Notes: generated from the letters alone by a model not told the origin. A stretch of DNA of 64,000 bases from Atrichornis clamosus (GCA_013400975.1 WBMZ01004790.1:248001-312000), one strand, 5' to 3'; positions 13,380 to 27,380 are shown, counted from the first letter of the stretch. Made by a program: numbers and translations.

Positions 13380-14349
13380 ATGGAGCCCCCAGGACCATCT
13401 GTAAGGCCCCCAGTGAGGCTGGGCAGTGCTCTTAAGGCCTGTTGGTACACTCACAGCCCTGATATTGGCTTGTATCCATGCAAGGTTTTAAAGATAAGAT
13501 GCTTTTCCAGAAGGAAAATGGGAAAAGAATATCCTGAGGAACAGAGAATGATTGGCAATGTTATAAGAGACCTTTATGCAATTATAGGATGTCAAAGACA
13601 ATAATTGAAGTAGTGGTCATGGGCAAGAGTTCTGCAATACAAGCTGCAGCTGCCAGAGGGGAAAAGCACTGGATGGCAGCAAGTCAAGTTACTGTGGCAC
13701 TGGAGACCACAAGTTTCCCAAAAGACTAGAGAGCCTCAGTAGACAACAGATGCTATTGGAGAAGATTTTTCTTATCCCCTGACTGCTGGTCATAAATATG
13801 ATCAATGTAAAAATCCAAGTCTCTGTTTCATCATGAAGTGGATAAAGGATTGTAGCTTCCAGGCCTGCTTACTTTCTCCGATGGTTTCTAATGGGGAAGA
13901 AAAGTTGCAAAAAAAATCAGCCTTTGTTGTTCTGTTTTTGCTGTCTTGGTCCTCACATTGAGGAAAACCTGGCGTAAAGACGATGCACTTAATGGTGGTC
14001 ATTTTAAAGGATATGGGAAAAGGGTCCTTCAAAGAAAAGGACTGAGTGATCAGCTCACAAGCAGCTGACTACTCAGGCTCTACAGTGTGTCAGAAAATTA
14101 GAAGTTACTCATTGAACATTAACAGAAGCAATCATGTGGCTACAGAATTTCCAGGACTGAGGAAATGGGCTGCTAGCCAAGTTTCTGAAGTGTCTGAGAA
14201 CTCTGAACAAAACCAGGGGTTAAACCCTCAGGGGAAGGTGGTTTAGCCCCATCTCCCAGTCTCTCCCTGTGGTAGTGGAAAAGCTGAAGTGAGCCATGGG
14301 TGCTCAATTCACTTCTAGATTTTTATGATTTTGGTAGGACAGAGGAAAC
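13380..14349. other. Non-coding DNA, no gene recognised
   Basis: This stretch continues the GC-richer patch to about 13440 and then returns to background composition. The open frames at 13802-14032 (minus) and 14046-14246 (plus) are short and unrecognised. Confidence 0.6.
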
Positions 14350-14380
14350 AGGACTCCAAAAGGACTCTAAAGGACTCTAA
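14350..14380 (+). repeat. Short tandem repeat, three units of 10-11 bp
   Basis: Three consecutive copies of AGGACTC(C/T)AA(A) lie at 14350-14360, 14361-14370 and 14371-14380. The last two are identical. The array is too short to call a minisatellite locus. Confidence 0.8.
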
Positions 14381-17300
14381 AATACTGTTTGTCTCTTTTC
14401 GTAGTGAAAATATTATTTTATTGCCTTTTTTTTTTTTGCCTCTTATCTATTTGATGGTCTTTGCACCAATCTCAGTTAAAACACAACGGGGAGGGCAATT
14501 AGCAGAGGGTAGAGGGCTGAGTGAAGGTTTCAGTGCTGAGGTAACAGAATAGGGAAAAACATACTATGCATTCTGGTTTTTCTGACCCTTTCTTATTTTG
14601 AGGTCCAGACCATTTGCAGAAACAAGACAGGGCCATTTTCTCCTAGATTCATTAGAATTGTTTCTAATTTTAATTAATTAATAATATATTAGAGACTGAT
14701 TCACTTGAATTTTCAATGAAAACCAAAGTGATTACAATACGCAAAAGAAAAGTACAAGCAAACAGGGCAAATTTTTTATGCAAACCGTGTTTTCCAAAGG
14801 CAAATGCAGCCTCTCTCCTTGTCCCTTTTCAGTGATGTGTGACTCCATCATGTCTGTCAGCACAGGCAACCGTAGCAGAATATGCTTTTCTTTCTCAGTA
14901 GTGATTATGATATTAATTTCCAAATGCTGTTCCTGTTCCCAGCTTAAGGTATTTTGTAATTAATTAGTTCCACAGAATGGTTGAGTAGAGTGATATAAAA
15001 AGATGAGGGCATAATTTCCCAGTTATTAAATATATTTCACTGATAGGTATATGATATATGGTGGGCCTCTGGTGATAACTTTTTATTTTCAGAGAGCTTA
15101 TTTCTTGCAGCCCTCCTCAATGAATATAATAATGAAGCTGCAAAGATATCTTGTAGGCACTGATGAATCAAGGTTTATGCTCTGTAATTTGGAACACTTA
15201 CTGTTTAGTTACTGAGTCACTTAACTGAACTTGTTACCCTGCAGCTTTTTGCATTAATTTTCCTGCATTGATCCTCTTGCAGTTATCTCTGATTAGATCA
15301 GTTAACTCCTTTTTTATTCTTTTTATTTTTTCAGTAAAAGCATGTAATTTTTTCCCCCTAGTAAAGTGAGATTAAGTGACATCAGAAGAGAATAGGACAT
15401 TATTTTGTTTACCTACCCAATGTTGGGTTTGAATGTCTATTCCCTTCTGGGGAAAAACAGCCTGCTGTTGTATGCTTCAATCAATAAACGCCTGCTAATC
15501 TAACGAGGAACATGGTGCATAAGCAATATTTTTGAGTTTATCAGGAGCATACAGCCCTTCAGTAGGTGAATGTACTAGAATTTATAATGCTTCTACCATT
15601 TTGAGATAGTGCAATGATGTGATAGTATGTCTTCAGTCCATCATGTGCTTGTTTCCATCTGTGTTAAAAGGCACCAATAGGAACTTTTAATGTTTCAGGA
15701 TAAAGACTGACAGGCATTTATGATACAGTAGCACTAGAGCAGGCAATTCCTTTCTCATATAAATATACACATCCCTATATGGGGGCTCATTTTTCATTTA
15801 CTTTTTGAAAGCAAAGCTCATTTTAGTGGATTTTTCAAGTACTATAAAAGAGTATAAATACTGTGTAAGTTTTGGTATTGCAGAACTGCTTTCATTACTA
15901 CAGACAATTATTTTGCTACCATAAAAATGTTGTGACACTTGCAAAATTATTTATTTCAATGACAGCAATAGTAAGAACTGATGCCTTTGAGGGCTGAACA
16001 TCGACTTTGTAATATAAAGTCTTTCTGGAGCTTTAGATTGAGGTCCCAGAAGTATGATTCAAACCTCTATCTCTTGACTGCTAAATTAAGGGGGTTTTGC
16101 AGTTTATTGTGACAGATGTTTTGGCTGAGACCTTGCAAAGTCAAGTGCTATCTGGTCTGTTTGGACATCATGAGTATTTGCCACAATGTGGAAGTATTCA
16201 TTTTCCTTGCTCTTTCCACTTACCTAAATGGCTTTATCTTCATATAATACCTCTCCAATTTGTCTGTCTAGATTCCAGTAACATGGGCTTTATATGAATC
16301 AAGTGAATTTTTCTTCTAGTGAAAGGAACATACATTGTGAGAAGGAGCTCTACAAACATTACAGGATTGCAAAATAGTTATTCTAGTGCCTGGCATTTGC
16401 AACTCTCAAAAAGCTGACTTTGTGCTGGACACCTGCAGCATGAGCTACAGCAGTGCTTGGTAATGGATCAACTTAGACACTGTGATGTTTTCTTCCCTTA
16501 AATACTTCTTTGACTGTAAACCAGAAATCCTGTAATTCTACTGATGAATGCTTGATGAAATCTTTCTTATTATTGCAAGAGAAAAAGCAGGTCTTTTTAA
16601 GTAAACCTCAGTATGTCTGAGCTTTTCTTTATCAAGATGCTAGTATCTTGACAGTACAGAGTGTTATCGCTAAACTAGATTTTAATGAGTAGAATCACAA
16701 TGAAAAATAAAGTTTTAATAAGAAACTGTAGTGCTCTTTCAAGAAAACAATACACTAGTATTCTGGCAGTCTAGAAGTATTTGCAGTATTATCTTCAGAA
16801 CATTTTATCATTTTCAGGGCTCTTCAGTTTTCTGGTGTCATCAGTGCTGAATGTTTGATTGTTCATACTAAAATACAGTAGCTGATGTTTTGGTATCATA
16901 CAAGAAAGATTTCTTGACACCTCAGATTCATTAACTACGTATTCTTATTTAGAGGCTTGTCTTGGACTATTTCAGGATACTTTTGGCAGAGCTGAAATTG
17001 GAAAGTTATTGCAAATTATTAATAAAAAGAGGGGATTAGAAGAGGCTGTACTATTGATTGTCCAAAGTTAGACAATTTTATAAAGTAAACAAAGAGAATA
17101 AACCCACTTTAATACCCAGTACCTAGAGGAGATTTAATCATTTAGTAGTAGTTTAATACTCAGTACAAATCTATAAAGGTTGAGATTAGCCCAAGGAAAG
17201 CGTAAAATAGATGAAGACTGCAGGAGATGTTGAAAGCAAGAAAAATCCTCAGGCATAAAACAATAGTTCATTTACTAAAAATATAAATGAGCAGGGCGTT

Positions 17301-20300
17301 GTTTCCTTTTCTTTTGCAATTACAAACAGCTGTTAGTAGTCTTCTAAAAATCAGTTTAGCTAAGAGTAGTCACTGCAGTAGTAATGGATTTCCTCCTTTA
17401 GTAAAAAGGAATGCTCCTAGGAAATTAAATAATTTTAAAATGCTTAGTAGACCTATAACTTGGAGCAATCTATATTTCCTGCTCATACAGACTAAATCTA
17501 ACAGCCTGTTAGACTGATAATCACAACTTATAGTGTGGGGATTCTGACTTGTGATGATAGGAGTATGCAATATTTTCTGGTTATTTCTGTACTTGTCACT
17601 GATACGCTTTCTTTTTCTGGAGTTGCACAGCTCTGGTCTAGTCTTTCAAAACTTGGCAGACTTGCAGAAGCTTTAGATTCACAGTACTTTGTAATTTTGG
17701 TGCAGGTTCTACACCATTTAAGGTGTTACTCTCTTTCTGGAACAGCAGTTAAAATTGTTGAATGGAATTAGAATAGACTAGAACTTAAAAAAAACAAGTG
17801 CTGCCAAATACAAAGTCTTTTTTAATAGTTTCTCATTGTGTATTGCCCCTCTACCTCAAGCATACCATTAGAAAAGGTCACATACCATCAGCCAGATAAG
17901 AAATCATTGTGCAACTGTGCCTGTAAATGTCAAAGACTGTAAAAATAACTGCAAGGGACTTTAAATTAGTCTTCTGTCCATACACTGTGTCCTGATGTGT
18001 CAGACCTACCACGCACTGACAGCTGGCTAGAGAGGACCCTTCAAACTATGGCCTGAGGCTTCCGCTCTGTGGGCCTGGCCAGCGTTCAAAAATAACACTG
18101 GTTACTGGTTTTATCAAAACTGACTATGCGTTGGTCTTCACTGGAGCCTCTAATCACAGATCAGCTAATTTACACTCAATAAACTCCTATTGGAACAAAG
18201 CTTTAATGTGGCAAGTTGTAAGCCTCACATATGATCTACCAAATCGGGCGTGGATTCACCTAATTACCAAATTGCTGTCTCTAGTGGTAAGAGGTTTCAT
18301 AGGAATGTAAGCCTGTGTGGTGTTCTGTTTTGGGATTTTTTAATTATAAAGTTACAAATTGAGAAAGTGAGTGCTGCTATGTCCTTTTCACCCACTTCAG
18401 TTTTGGTTACTTACTATTTTCTATTAGATCTACGAAAGACTTCAAAACCTTGAGAGGCACTAAACCCTTTTCCAATCAACCTGAAAGTGATAGCCGTTGA
18501 AAGATAAGGGATAAACTAAGGAAACTGCTTTCTTTTCTGCTTCTTTTCTTATAATCATGCAAATTATCATGCAGGTTTTGGAAACTGTCACAAAACCATG
18601 TTAAGTACAGTCTGCTGGTTGGCCTGAGTTATGTGTGGACTGTGGCCAAAGGGGTTTCAGCACTGTCTGTTCACAGATCCCTTCTCAAAGCCAGGAAGAA
18701 GGGTTCATGCAGCTGCATAGTGAACAGGAGCCTAGGAGCTGAAAATTAAACAGAATGACCTTTTTCTGTGAGACTGTTACTTGAATTTAGGGTACCTCAG
18801 TGCTCAGATTTCATGAGACCTGTGGGGAAATTCACTATAGGTTGTGTGATGAGTGCTGAGGATTTCTTTCCCAAAGCTGTTTTTCTAAATATCTTGTCAT
18901 TCCACGGAGGAGATGGCATTTGATTGTCTGGCTCTGCACCCTCTCTTCATTTCTTGATGCAAGTTGTCCAACTTGCTTCCTATTACAGGTATATACTTTG
19001 CCTGATATTTCCAAGCTTGAAAATCTTAAGAAGCAGATTAAGGTAGTTTTTTACATTGAAGCAGTGTCTTTGCTGTGGAATATTGTGTTGCCATAAATGA
19101 AGAGGTACAATAATTTCACTAGAAACCACTCAAACACAGTCTGGTTTTCTTTATTGCACCATTTAAATTTCAGAAATAACAAACTTTAGAATTATTAGCA
19201 TGATTATGTAATATTGCCATAACCAGTATCAGCTATAGTTGTGATTGCTTAGTTGTGGGTTTAAATACCTTCTGTTGGGTGCATTTGCTGATCCATTACC
19301 TTGTGGGGTTTATATTACAACAGAGTAATGAAAACTCTAACTAACCCCAACTCTTCAACAGTGAACAGGACAGTAAAACAAGCTTTGAGAAAGAAATCAA
19401 AGTTCCTCAGACTGCTTCATGATAATGTAATGAGATAAAGCTTTTAAAAATAGCTGTATACAATTTATGGCTAAATGTCTGGTGCCCCTAGATGGTGCTA
19501 GAACTCAGAGCCAGGTTTCCTAGGAAGGCATTTTCTTGATCAATTTTCCTTTGCTCAGACGATACATGAGGTGCACAACGAAGTTAGAGTAAGATGTATT
19601 GATTTAAGAGAGAATAATTAAGCATAGAAAATTTTGTGTAAAATCACTGAGTGCGAGGACTCTTTAACACTATGAAAGAATTGAGCTGTATATTTATGAG
19701 GGGTTCGAGTTGGTTTTTTTGGGTTTTTTTTTAATGTGCAGTTTGTGCCCTACCAGGAGAGAGAGTCATAAGGGTCTGTCAGTCACATCTGTGTATACAC
19801 AGCATGGTAAATTTGCACCTCTATCATACCTTGGATGAATAACTAAGGATTGTTTGCATTCATTTAGTATAAAAGTAGGCTTGATTTTCAAATGACACAC
19901 TGAATTTTGCGAAAATGATGTATGGTGTTTTAACAATGCCATCATTTTAATATCAGGCACATAAGAATGTTGCAATACCAATTTATCCAAGGGCAGCTTC
20001 CCTTGAATATAAGCCTTACATTCTCTGAAGTTGGAAATTTGGTGAGATGTGGTCCTGTTACATTTCTTTCATGTAAACTGGTATTTTACTAGATAATACT
20101 CTTTCTGCTTATTTTAAATCAATTCTATGGGAATAATTATAAGAAAATTCTTTTCCAAACAGTGCTCTGGACACAGTTTATAGTACATTTCTGATGCAAT
20201 AGATTTGTTTTTCATTTTTTGTTGTTTGAATAAGCAAGAGCAAAACATCATACCAATAGAAGTACGGTGGCATAAATAGAATCAGAGAGACTTTCTGGCT

Positions 20301-22046
20301 AGTTATTACCAAAATAATCTCTCTGAGATGTTTTCAGGCATTTTTTGAGTTTTTCTACATAAAGAAAAACCTGTCTCTCTTGGGATCTTTGTAAATGATC
20401 TCTTTCACACAAGTCAATTGTCATTTAATGTTGCCAAGCAGTTGAACAGATTGAATAGCATCTGTAAAGAAAACCAATTAACACCTATGTAGTGCTGAGA
20501 TCAACCAGTTGGCTTCAGTAGTTGCATCTTAATCAGTCACCATTCCTAACATCTATAGAGTTTTTTATTATAAATAAAATTCAATTTTCAATCTTGGATT
20601 CTGTGTGCATAATTGTGAGTAAATAAAACATAATTAAGAACATAAAGAGATAAACAGCCTTTAAATTAAGGTAACTATTCCAAGTGGTCCTCAGACACTC
20701 CCAAATCAAGTCTACCAATTTGCAAGTATAGAAATAGTGAAATGTCATTAACTTTGTAAAGCTGGACTAGAACTGTGTTAAGATACACCTTCTGGAAATA
20801 CCTGGAAGTGTAAAGGTGCACAACTATCACATGCAGAGATGACTGAATACCTCCTTCTAATGCATCCAAAGGTGGAAGTGAACACCACGCAGGGAATCAA
20901 CATCAAATCTGCGTCCTAAACTGAAGGTACCGGGGCAGTTCTGGCTGGAGGGAGGACTGGAACAAGAGGGGTGCTGAGACACCACCGTGCAGAACTACAC
21001 ACTGACTGCTGCTGTGGCTTCCCCCATTTTCCTGTTTTAGTTTGCCATGCTGCCCTTTGCCTGAACTGTCTCTGCACTGACTCCTTTGTGTCTAGTTCTG
21101 TGTAACCCCTCCATGACCATTTTATCATGCTGAGTGCAAGGAATATTTCTTAGGCACTTCAAAGATTCTGAGTTCTTTTTCTAATATATCTTCATATACT
21201 TCTTGGTCAAACACTGGAGAACCAGTACAGCTGAGTTTAAGTGAAATACAGGTCTTTTCCTGTGGGTTTATCTGTGAGATGGTTTTTATATTCCTGCTCT
21301 GTTACACTGGTGCAAGTTCGTCATCAGTAATGAACTGCTGAGACGTTACTGAGGTTGTAATTTGATTTGTAAATCTTTATTACTTTTGATAGTGCATAAG
21401 AAGGGAGCAATGTGGCTTGGCTTTAGGAGTTTTCATGAGAGCTGAAGAAAAAATTATTACTGTAGATTGAGCAAGCAGAACTGCAAGTATTGAGAAGTGG
21501 TCATTATGAAACTTCACAACTGCCTGTTCAGAGAAATTATCTGAGTGATAAACACGATTCTTAAAGCTATTGCCTTGTTTTAAAAGGGTCATTAATTCTT
21601 GCATCTTGGAACTGAAGGCTAATATGCAAAAAGGGGGAAAAATAATTTAAAAGTCAACCAGTCCAGAAGTGTCGCTAAACCCATGATGTGCATATTGACT
21701 ATCTACTTGTACAAACTCCTCTTCAGCAAAATGCTTGAGCCTTTTGGCTGTATGTCAAATTGTGTCAGAGACCCTGATCAATAAAGAAGCTGTTAGTCTC
21801 AAAGCTGCTTCCAGCAGGCTGTCTACCCAGGAATATCTATGAATTTGGTGTGGGTGGGGCTTTTTGTATGGGTGTGTGCACGTGCACATAAATTCTTTGT
21901 TAGACTTGTGCTGATTCCTTAAATGTAGATACGTAGCATTGTAAAGCAAGTAGCTGGAATAACGTGGGTTTTTTTCTTAAGCAGTTAAAAATTGGCACTT
22001 AACAGCCTGCTATTTTGAAGTACTGCTGCATAAGCTCTGCAAGCTG
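14381..22046. other. AT-rich non-coding DNA, no gene recognised
   Basis: No coding region is recognised; the longest frames are under 80 codons. There is a T run near 14431, a G/T-rich double T run near 19712-19732, and a 15-bp direct repeat TTTAATAC(C/T)CAGTAC at 17108 and 17152. A slightly CpG-richer stretch lies at about 18000-18240 and a GC-richer patch at about 20890-21130. None matches a repeat family I can name. Confidence 0.6.
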
Positions 22047-22063
22047 AGCGTGCCTGGCACGCT
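22047..22063. repeat. Inverted repeat, 8-bp arms, 1-bp spacer
   Basis: AGCGTGCC and GGCACGCT are separated by one T. This is the first of two strong palindromes within 75 bases, in a locally GC-rich patch (about 22030-22115). The first contains two CpGs in otherwise CpG-poor DNA. The symmetry would suit a dimeric DNA-binding factor, but I cannot name one. Confidence 0.7.
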
Positions 22064-22103
22064 GCTAAGCTGTGGCACGTTTGAGTAGCACCGGGCCGTG
22101 CCC

Positions 22104-22121
22104 ACAGAGAGTACTCTCTGT
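22104..22121. repeat. Perfect 18-bp palindrome
   Basis: ACAGAGAGT is followed directly by its reverse complement ACTCTCTGT, with no spacer. It lies 40 bases after the 22047-22063 inverted repeat. A spacer-free perfect 18-bp palindrome is not expected often in 64 kb of random DNA. Function is unknown. Confidence 0.85.
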
Positions 22122-22928
22122 TAAAGATGTCTTCCTTAAAAACAGAGTCCTGTGACTTCACTGCTGCTTGTCCTGTTTGTCCAAGTGTGCCCAATAGAAC
22201 TGTTGCTGTGAAAGAGATTGTTCTTCCTTAGTGAATGAGAGGGCAGTTAGGTTTTAGTGTTTATTGTGACAGTGGGAGTAGGGAGGGAAATAAGGACAAA
22301 TATGTTGTGAGAAGGAAGGTGGTGATGCTTTGTTTTTCTCCAAAATGTAATCAGAGTTTGACAAACTGTAGAAAACCTGCAACAAGAGTGAGTTTAGACC
22401 TACTACTGCCATTAGTTTCAGCATGATAGATTTAAACTTAAAACAGAGTGTATTTGTGTGCCTTAAAACCAGTCATTATAATTTGGTATACTGATGAAAG
22501 TGGGCTGGGGCAAACTTGTATTAGTTGATGTAAATCCAAATTAATGTAATAACCTTCCCCTTCTGGATGAGTCAACAGAATTAACAAATGGTGTAATCTC
22601 ATTTATTCCTCTGTGGTTCATATAAGTAGTTCATAAATAGCAAAAGCAAATGGGATGTCAGGACTGCCTCTGATACAAGAATGAAGGGATAAGCATGCTT
22701 TATTCTCATCTGCAAATCTTCCTATTCCAAGTGTGTCCTATAATTTCAGAAAAGACCTTACAGTCTTATGAGGCTATTTGAGACTCTGTTATGGATCTCT
22801 TACCCTGTGAAGAGAAATATTGAGGAGGGTATTTGCCTTGCTTTAGCCCACAAATGGCAGAATAAATATAAGGGAGAGACGGCTGAAAGCCAAGGGGTCT
22901 CTTAACTCTTAATTTCCTTTAGAAGTAA
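22122..22928. other. Non-coding DNA left of the retroviral fragment
   Basis: No gene is seen. On the minus strand this is where the rest of reverse transcriptase would continue, but beyond 22929 the translation leaves the family pattern and stops within nine codons. No catalytic YxDD box, RNase H, integrase or LTR was recognised, so the retroviral sequence has been cut off here. Confidence 0.6.
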
Positions 22929-23140
22929 GTTGGCAATGTCGATTGTCGCGTACCATGTGGCTGCTTTTGACTCCAGCTCATATTGAAGTTCCAACATGTC
23001 TGGTACAGCAACACTCAGGGGTGGTGTGACTTCATTCAGGCCTCGATAGTCTCCTGTCAGCCTCCATTCCCCATTAGACTTTCGCACTGGCCATATGGGA
23101 CTGTTAAAGGGGGAGTGGGTCCTGCTGGAGCCTGCCCCAC
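22929..23140 (-). pseudogene. Endogenous retrovirus pol fragment (N-terminal reverse transcriptase), decayed
   Basis: The minus-strand translation across roughly 65-70 residues reads as the fingers/palm start of a retroviral reverse transcriptase. It shows SPFNSPIWPVRK, then GEWRLTGDYRGLNEVTPPLS, then a segment ending WYATIDIAN, where the aspartate of TID corresponds to the first catalytic aspartate (motif A). In an intact virus this enzyme copies genomic RNA into DNA. Homology stops abruptly at about 22929 with a stop at 22902, and an in-frame TGA lies upstream near 23150. The YxDD box, RNase H, integrase, gag, env and LTRs are all absent. It is an old, non-functional relic of a type common in bird genomes. 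Its class (ERV1, ERVK or ERVL) cannot be set from this piece. Confidence 0.85.
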
Positions 23141-26100
23141 AAAGAGACCTGTGTATTCAAGTGCTACTTAGCCACTTAACTCAGTGATTTTGTGTCTGCT
23201 TTAAGTTCTGGACTTTATCAGAGTGAATTACATGTAGAGATGATATTTCTGTCTTTTAAAATTTGCTTCCCTGAAGTATTTGCAAGTATTATTACAAGAA
23301 GCAAGTTGTTTCTAAATGTCTGTAGCAGGGAGCCGTGTCCTTGTTCAACTTGCCGTGACTTGCATTCTCCACTCAGGTTTTTTATTCCAGAATGCCTTTG
23401 TTCTGGGCCAAGGTAATATATGGCAGATGTTTGTTTTGAGATGGTTTATCTTTCTATTGCATTCCAGTGAGAAAGGATTTCAACTCCTTTAAGCTGTGGT
23501 CCTACTCAGCTGGTTCAGAGAAATGCTGTAATTGAAATATGAAGGGGAAATGTATTTTCCTGGCTGGAATTCTGGTGGAAACTGGGTTACACTGTAGAGA
23601 TTCTGAGCTGAGCTTCCTGCTGTGATGAAGAGCTTTGTATCACAAACAGCTTTTGAAGGTTGCAGTGGAGTTCTTTGCCTGACTTTTACCTGTTTAGGAG
23701 AAGGAGCACAAAAGAAGTGGCAGGCACTGGAGCTGTCTTTTTGTACAAATTGCTCCATGAGTTACCTCTGCCTATGTTTTTGTTAAAAAGTAGCTGCATA
23801 GTTAAGTTTGCAAATATCAGCAAGAATTATGAGTAACTAAGGGATGCAGCCAAAAATTCTTTTTCTTTTCCCTTCAGATTATTTCCAAGTTTATCTCCTC
23901 TTTAAAAATAAGAGGTTTTGTGTTTCAATTTTGCAGTTTAATTAGATGCAGCTTTCCTCTACAGATTATTCATAAAATGAAGGCTTCAATTTTTTTTGTC
24001 TCTTTCTGACCTTTTCTTTTTGTCCTTTTTTAATATACCTATAGATATTGTGCAAGATTTAAATCTTCAGGCAGCATTGTAGTGGAACAGTTTCTCTCAT
24101 GTCTATAATTTTAAGAACCAATTCACATGCTGATGAATGTTTTTATCCAGAAAAGAATTTTAAGAGCACTGATTATGATATCAAGATCACTAAACTTTGT
24201 TAAACCTCTCAGTAAAGTTAAACTCCTCCATTTTAGATTGTCTCACCCCTCCTTTGCCTGTTAACCACTGCAGTTATTAATGAGAAAAGATTACAGAATG
24301 TGCAAGAAGTGCAAATGGCAAAAATGAGCAGTGCTAACGTATTAGCTTATTGATAGGTCAAATTAGGCGTACATCAGTGTGTTCCTGATGATGCTTTTAG
24401 GAAGATTGAAGCAGCCTGACCCAGGTTCTGGTATGGAGCTGTATCCTGGGACACGGGCTGGTGCACAGTGGTGGGAGACATAAAGTAGACACTTCCTGCA
24501 TGCAGCACTCAGTCTTCACTGTGTATAATGCCTCCAATTATTGCTGGTACAGGTTCACTTTCATACATCAGACCACTTCTCTGCAATGGTCAGTAACATC
24601 TCATCTCAAAGCTTTTCTTAGGGCTGTATACTGTACACCTGGTGCTATTATTTTAATTTTTATGGGAATGCATCTTGCATTTTGTATATTCCAATCTCGT
24701 GTGTAAAACTGTATATATTAAAGGTTGTATACTTTATTTCCAACAAGATAAGATGTAAGAGGCTCAAAAGTGAAAACTGTGTGAGCTCAAAAGAACTGAA
24801 ATACCCAAATGACCAAATCCTTCTTCCAGAGCTATAATAGATCTACAGTTGGTACATCTACACTACAAATATATTCTGTGTTCTGGAACTGCTGCTAAGA
24901 GCAGCAGTTTGTGATTTGGAATACCACCCTAATAAAGGGGAAAAAACAGGAGCTGGAAATATTTTGATCCCCAGCCCTAGTGGATTTGGAAATTATGTTT
25001 AATTTTCCATGGGTGAGTTGCTGTAGTATATAGCCACAAATAAAGTGGCTATACATTAAATTATTGTTATGTAGTCTTGTACAAACAGGAAATAACTTTC
25101 AAGTCTCTTGAAAATACTGTGCTTATTCTAGAGAACAAGTTTGAGGGATTTCCAAACTATGATCTTAGAGAAAGTGACAAAAGTATTCCCAAAGGTTATT
25201 TCAGTGCCTGAAAATCAGTTGACTTAAAAGATCACAGTACTGGTTTTAATATTGCTGAGAAGGAATAAGTTGAAGCATAAACCAACCCACATCAGACAAA
25301 AGATATTTGTGATGTTGAACCAGCCTAAACATGCTCCTTTGAACCTGCCTGTATTGAATCCAATGTCTCTGGATAAAATCATTAGAAACATAGTAGAATA
25401 GGGAGGTTGGACAACTTAAAAGCTCTAAGGCTAGCAGAGACAAAGAAACTAGGGAAACTAAGGATGTGTTACAGGAAGAACCTTTCTTTGGCCCCATAAG
25501 TTTCTGACAGAGCAGCTTTGCAGTGACTGCAGACCTCTGCAGAGCAGTGTTTTGGTTGTTAGTGCAGCCTGGCATCTCACTGCATTTTGTTGGAAGGTGC
25601 ACAGGCAGATTATTATGGTATATTTATTTAGTGGTACTGTTAGACTAAAGCAACCTAGCATTTTTGTTTACTTTTTTTTTTAACATCTGCTCTGGTGGTT
25701 AATTTCATTTTAGTTTACCCTTTTATCATTCTGGTAGCCCTCTGTAACTTGTTCTGATTTTCAGTAATCAATTGGAGCTAATCAATCTGAATTCAGCTAC
25801 TGGAACAAATTCAGAAGAGAAAATGATCTCATGGTCTTTACTGCAATTCTGTTTTCTCTTGATAGTCATTCTGTCAGTGCAGCGTTACAGCTGAGTTCTT
25901 GGCCACTGCTCTCTGTTTTTAACAGGGTCTTTAAAATGTATGAATTTGTTGTTTGTAGTGTAGTTGACACTGCTACATATTCAAACTCAAGGAGGTGAAA
26001 TATCAGCATTCCATCTTAAGTAATTACATGAAAGGAAAAGGAAAGCTAATTTACTGAAATTGTCTTTTCATTTCTTTGAATTATTTGTCTATTACAGGCA

Positions 26101-27380
26101 ATGTATTTTGTTCTTGTTTTACTTATTGAAAATGAAGTAATGGAGTAAAAACTTGTTATGCAGAGTAATAAATCAGAAGAAAAAGAAATATGGATAAAGG
26201 ATGAGTATATTTAACTTGCCCAAATGGGAATTAAACTCTTCAGGTTCTACACTTCATTTTTAGTAAGGATTATTTCATTATTATTATTTTACAAAAAGAA
26301 ACTCTCTTGTAGAAAATCAAGACTACGTTTCTGTTTTGACTGTCATGTGTTGTACCATATTTGAATTGACTGGTGTTATAATGCTGTTGTCATCTCGTTT
26401 CTGACCTGTACACATGCATTAGAACATGGGAAGAACAGTTACTTTTCTTTTATCTATTGTTTGGCTGTATTGGGAAAGTGACTTGGATCTGCAAAGTGCA
26501 GCCAGGTCTTCAGGTATTGTGTCCCTTAGACTAACATATTGAAAAAATGAGACATTTTGAAAGGTAATACTGAATTCTTTCTCTTCTTTAAGGAGTGAAA
26601 GGAAGAAGGAGTTTCACAGAATTCTTGATCCTTAATGTATCGTGTTAAATGCATTTCATTATTGCTGAGTAATGCTGCTCTTCAAGGATATTGCAGGAAA
26701 TCTAAAGGGTTATCTGCAGAGGTGGACAGTCTTGATTCCTGCTTGTTATTCCCTGTCTTCGTGTGGAGACTCTTTTTCTTGGCTGTAACTGGAAACGTTG
26801 GGAATTAAAAATAAACTCTGGAGGAATGCACCTGCCAGTACCTAAAGGGAATTGTTCTGAGCTTAGAATCTTTCCTTGCGTTTGGCAAAAATTCTTCCTT
26901 CACTCTTCTGCATGTCTTTCTAGGCACATTTGAGGTTTTTTTCAAGTCAGGAAATTTCTCTAGTTTTGTCTGTTCTAGCCCCTAAATAGACCTACACAGG
27001 GGAATTAGCCAGTAGCTGTCAGTGACCTAAATGGTTTTTGCAAGGAGTAAGACAGAAGCCAATGCTGTAGGTCTGAAACCTTTTATTCATTTGACATCCC
27101 ATCTGTATGTACTTAAGTTGTTACAGGGGTCAGATTTTTGTTTGCATTACTGTCACTAGCCATGTCTTGACAGGCATTGAGCAGAATTCTCTTTACTGAA
27201 AACCATTTCTTTTGAAGAGGCACATTGTATTGTTTTTCATCTTAAAAACAAGTTCCCAGTGAATGATGAGTAACCTTTTCCTCAGTAAGATGTCTCTGCT
27301 GGATTCACGTGGATGCATTTAATTTCAAGTAACAGCTGGTGGAGGATTTGGTTATCGACTGTGAGCTGTACTGTACTTTT
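23141..27380. other. AT-rich non-coding DNA, no gene recognised
   Basis: The longest frame is 118 codons at 25246-25602 (minus), without recognisable domains or conserved motifs. T runs lie near 23990 and 25671. No LTR flanks the retroviral fragment on this side. Confidence 0.6.

Noticed and set aside
14971..14995. CACAGAATGGTTGAG as the start of a reverse-strand CR1 tail
   Set aside because: Only a few bases fit and the following text is AT-rich and unrelated.
25246..25602. 118-codon minus-strand frame as a gene
   Set aside because: No motif or homologue is recognised and a second overlapping frame is equally open.
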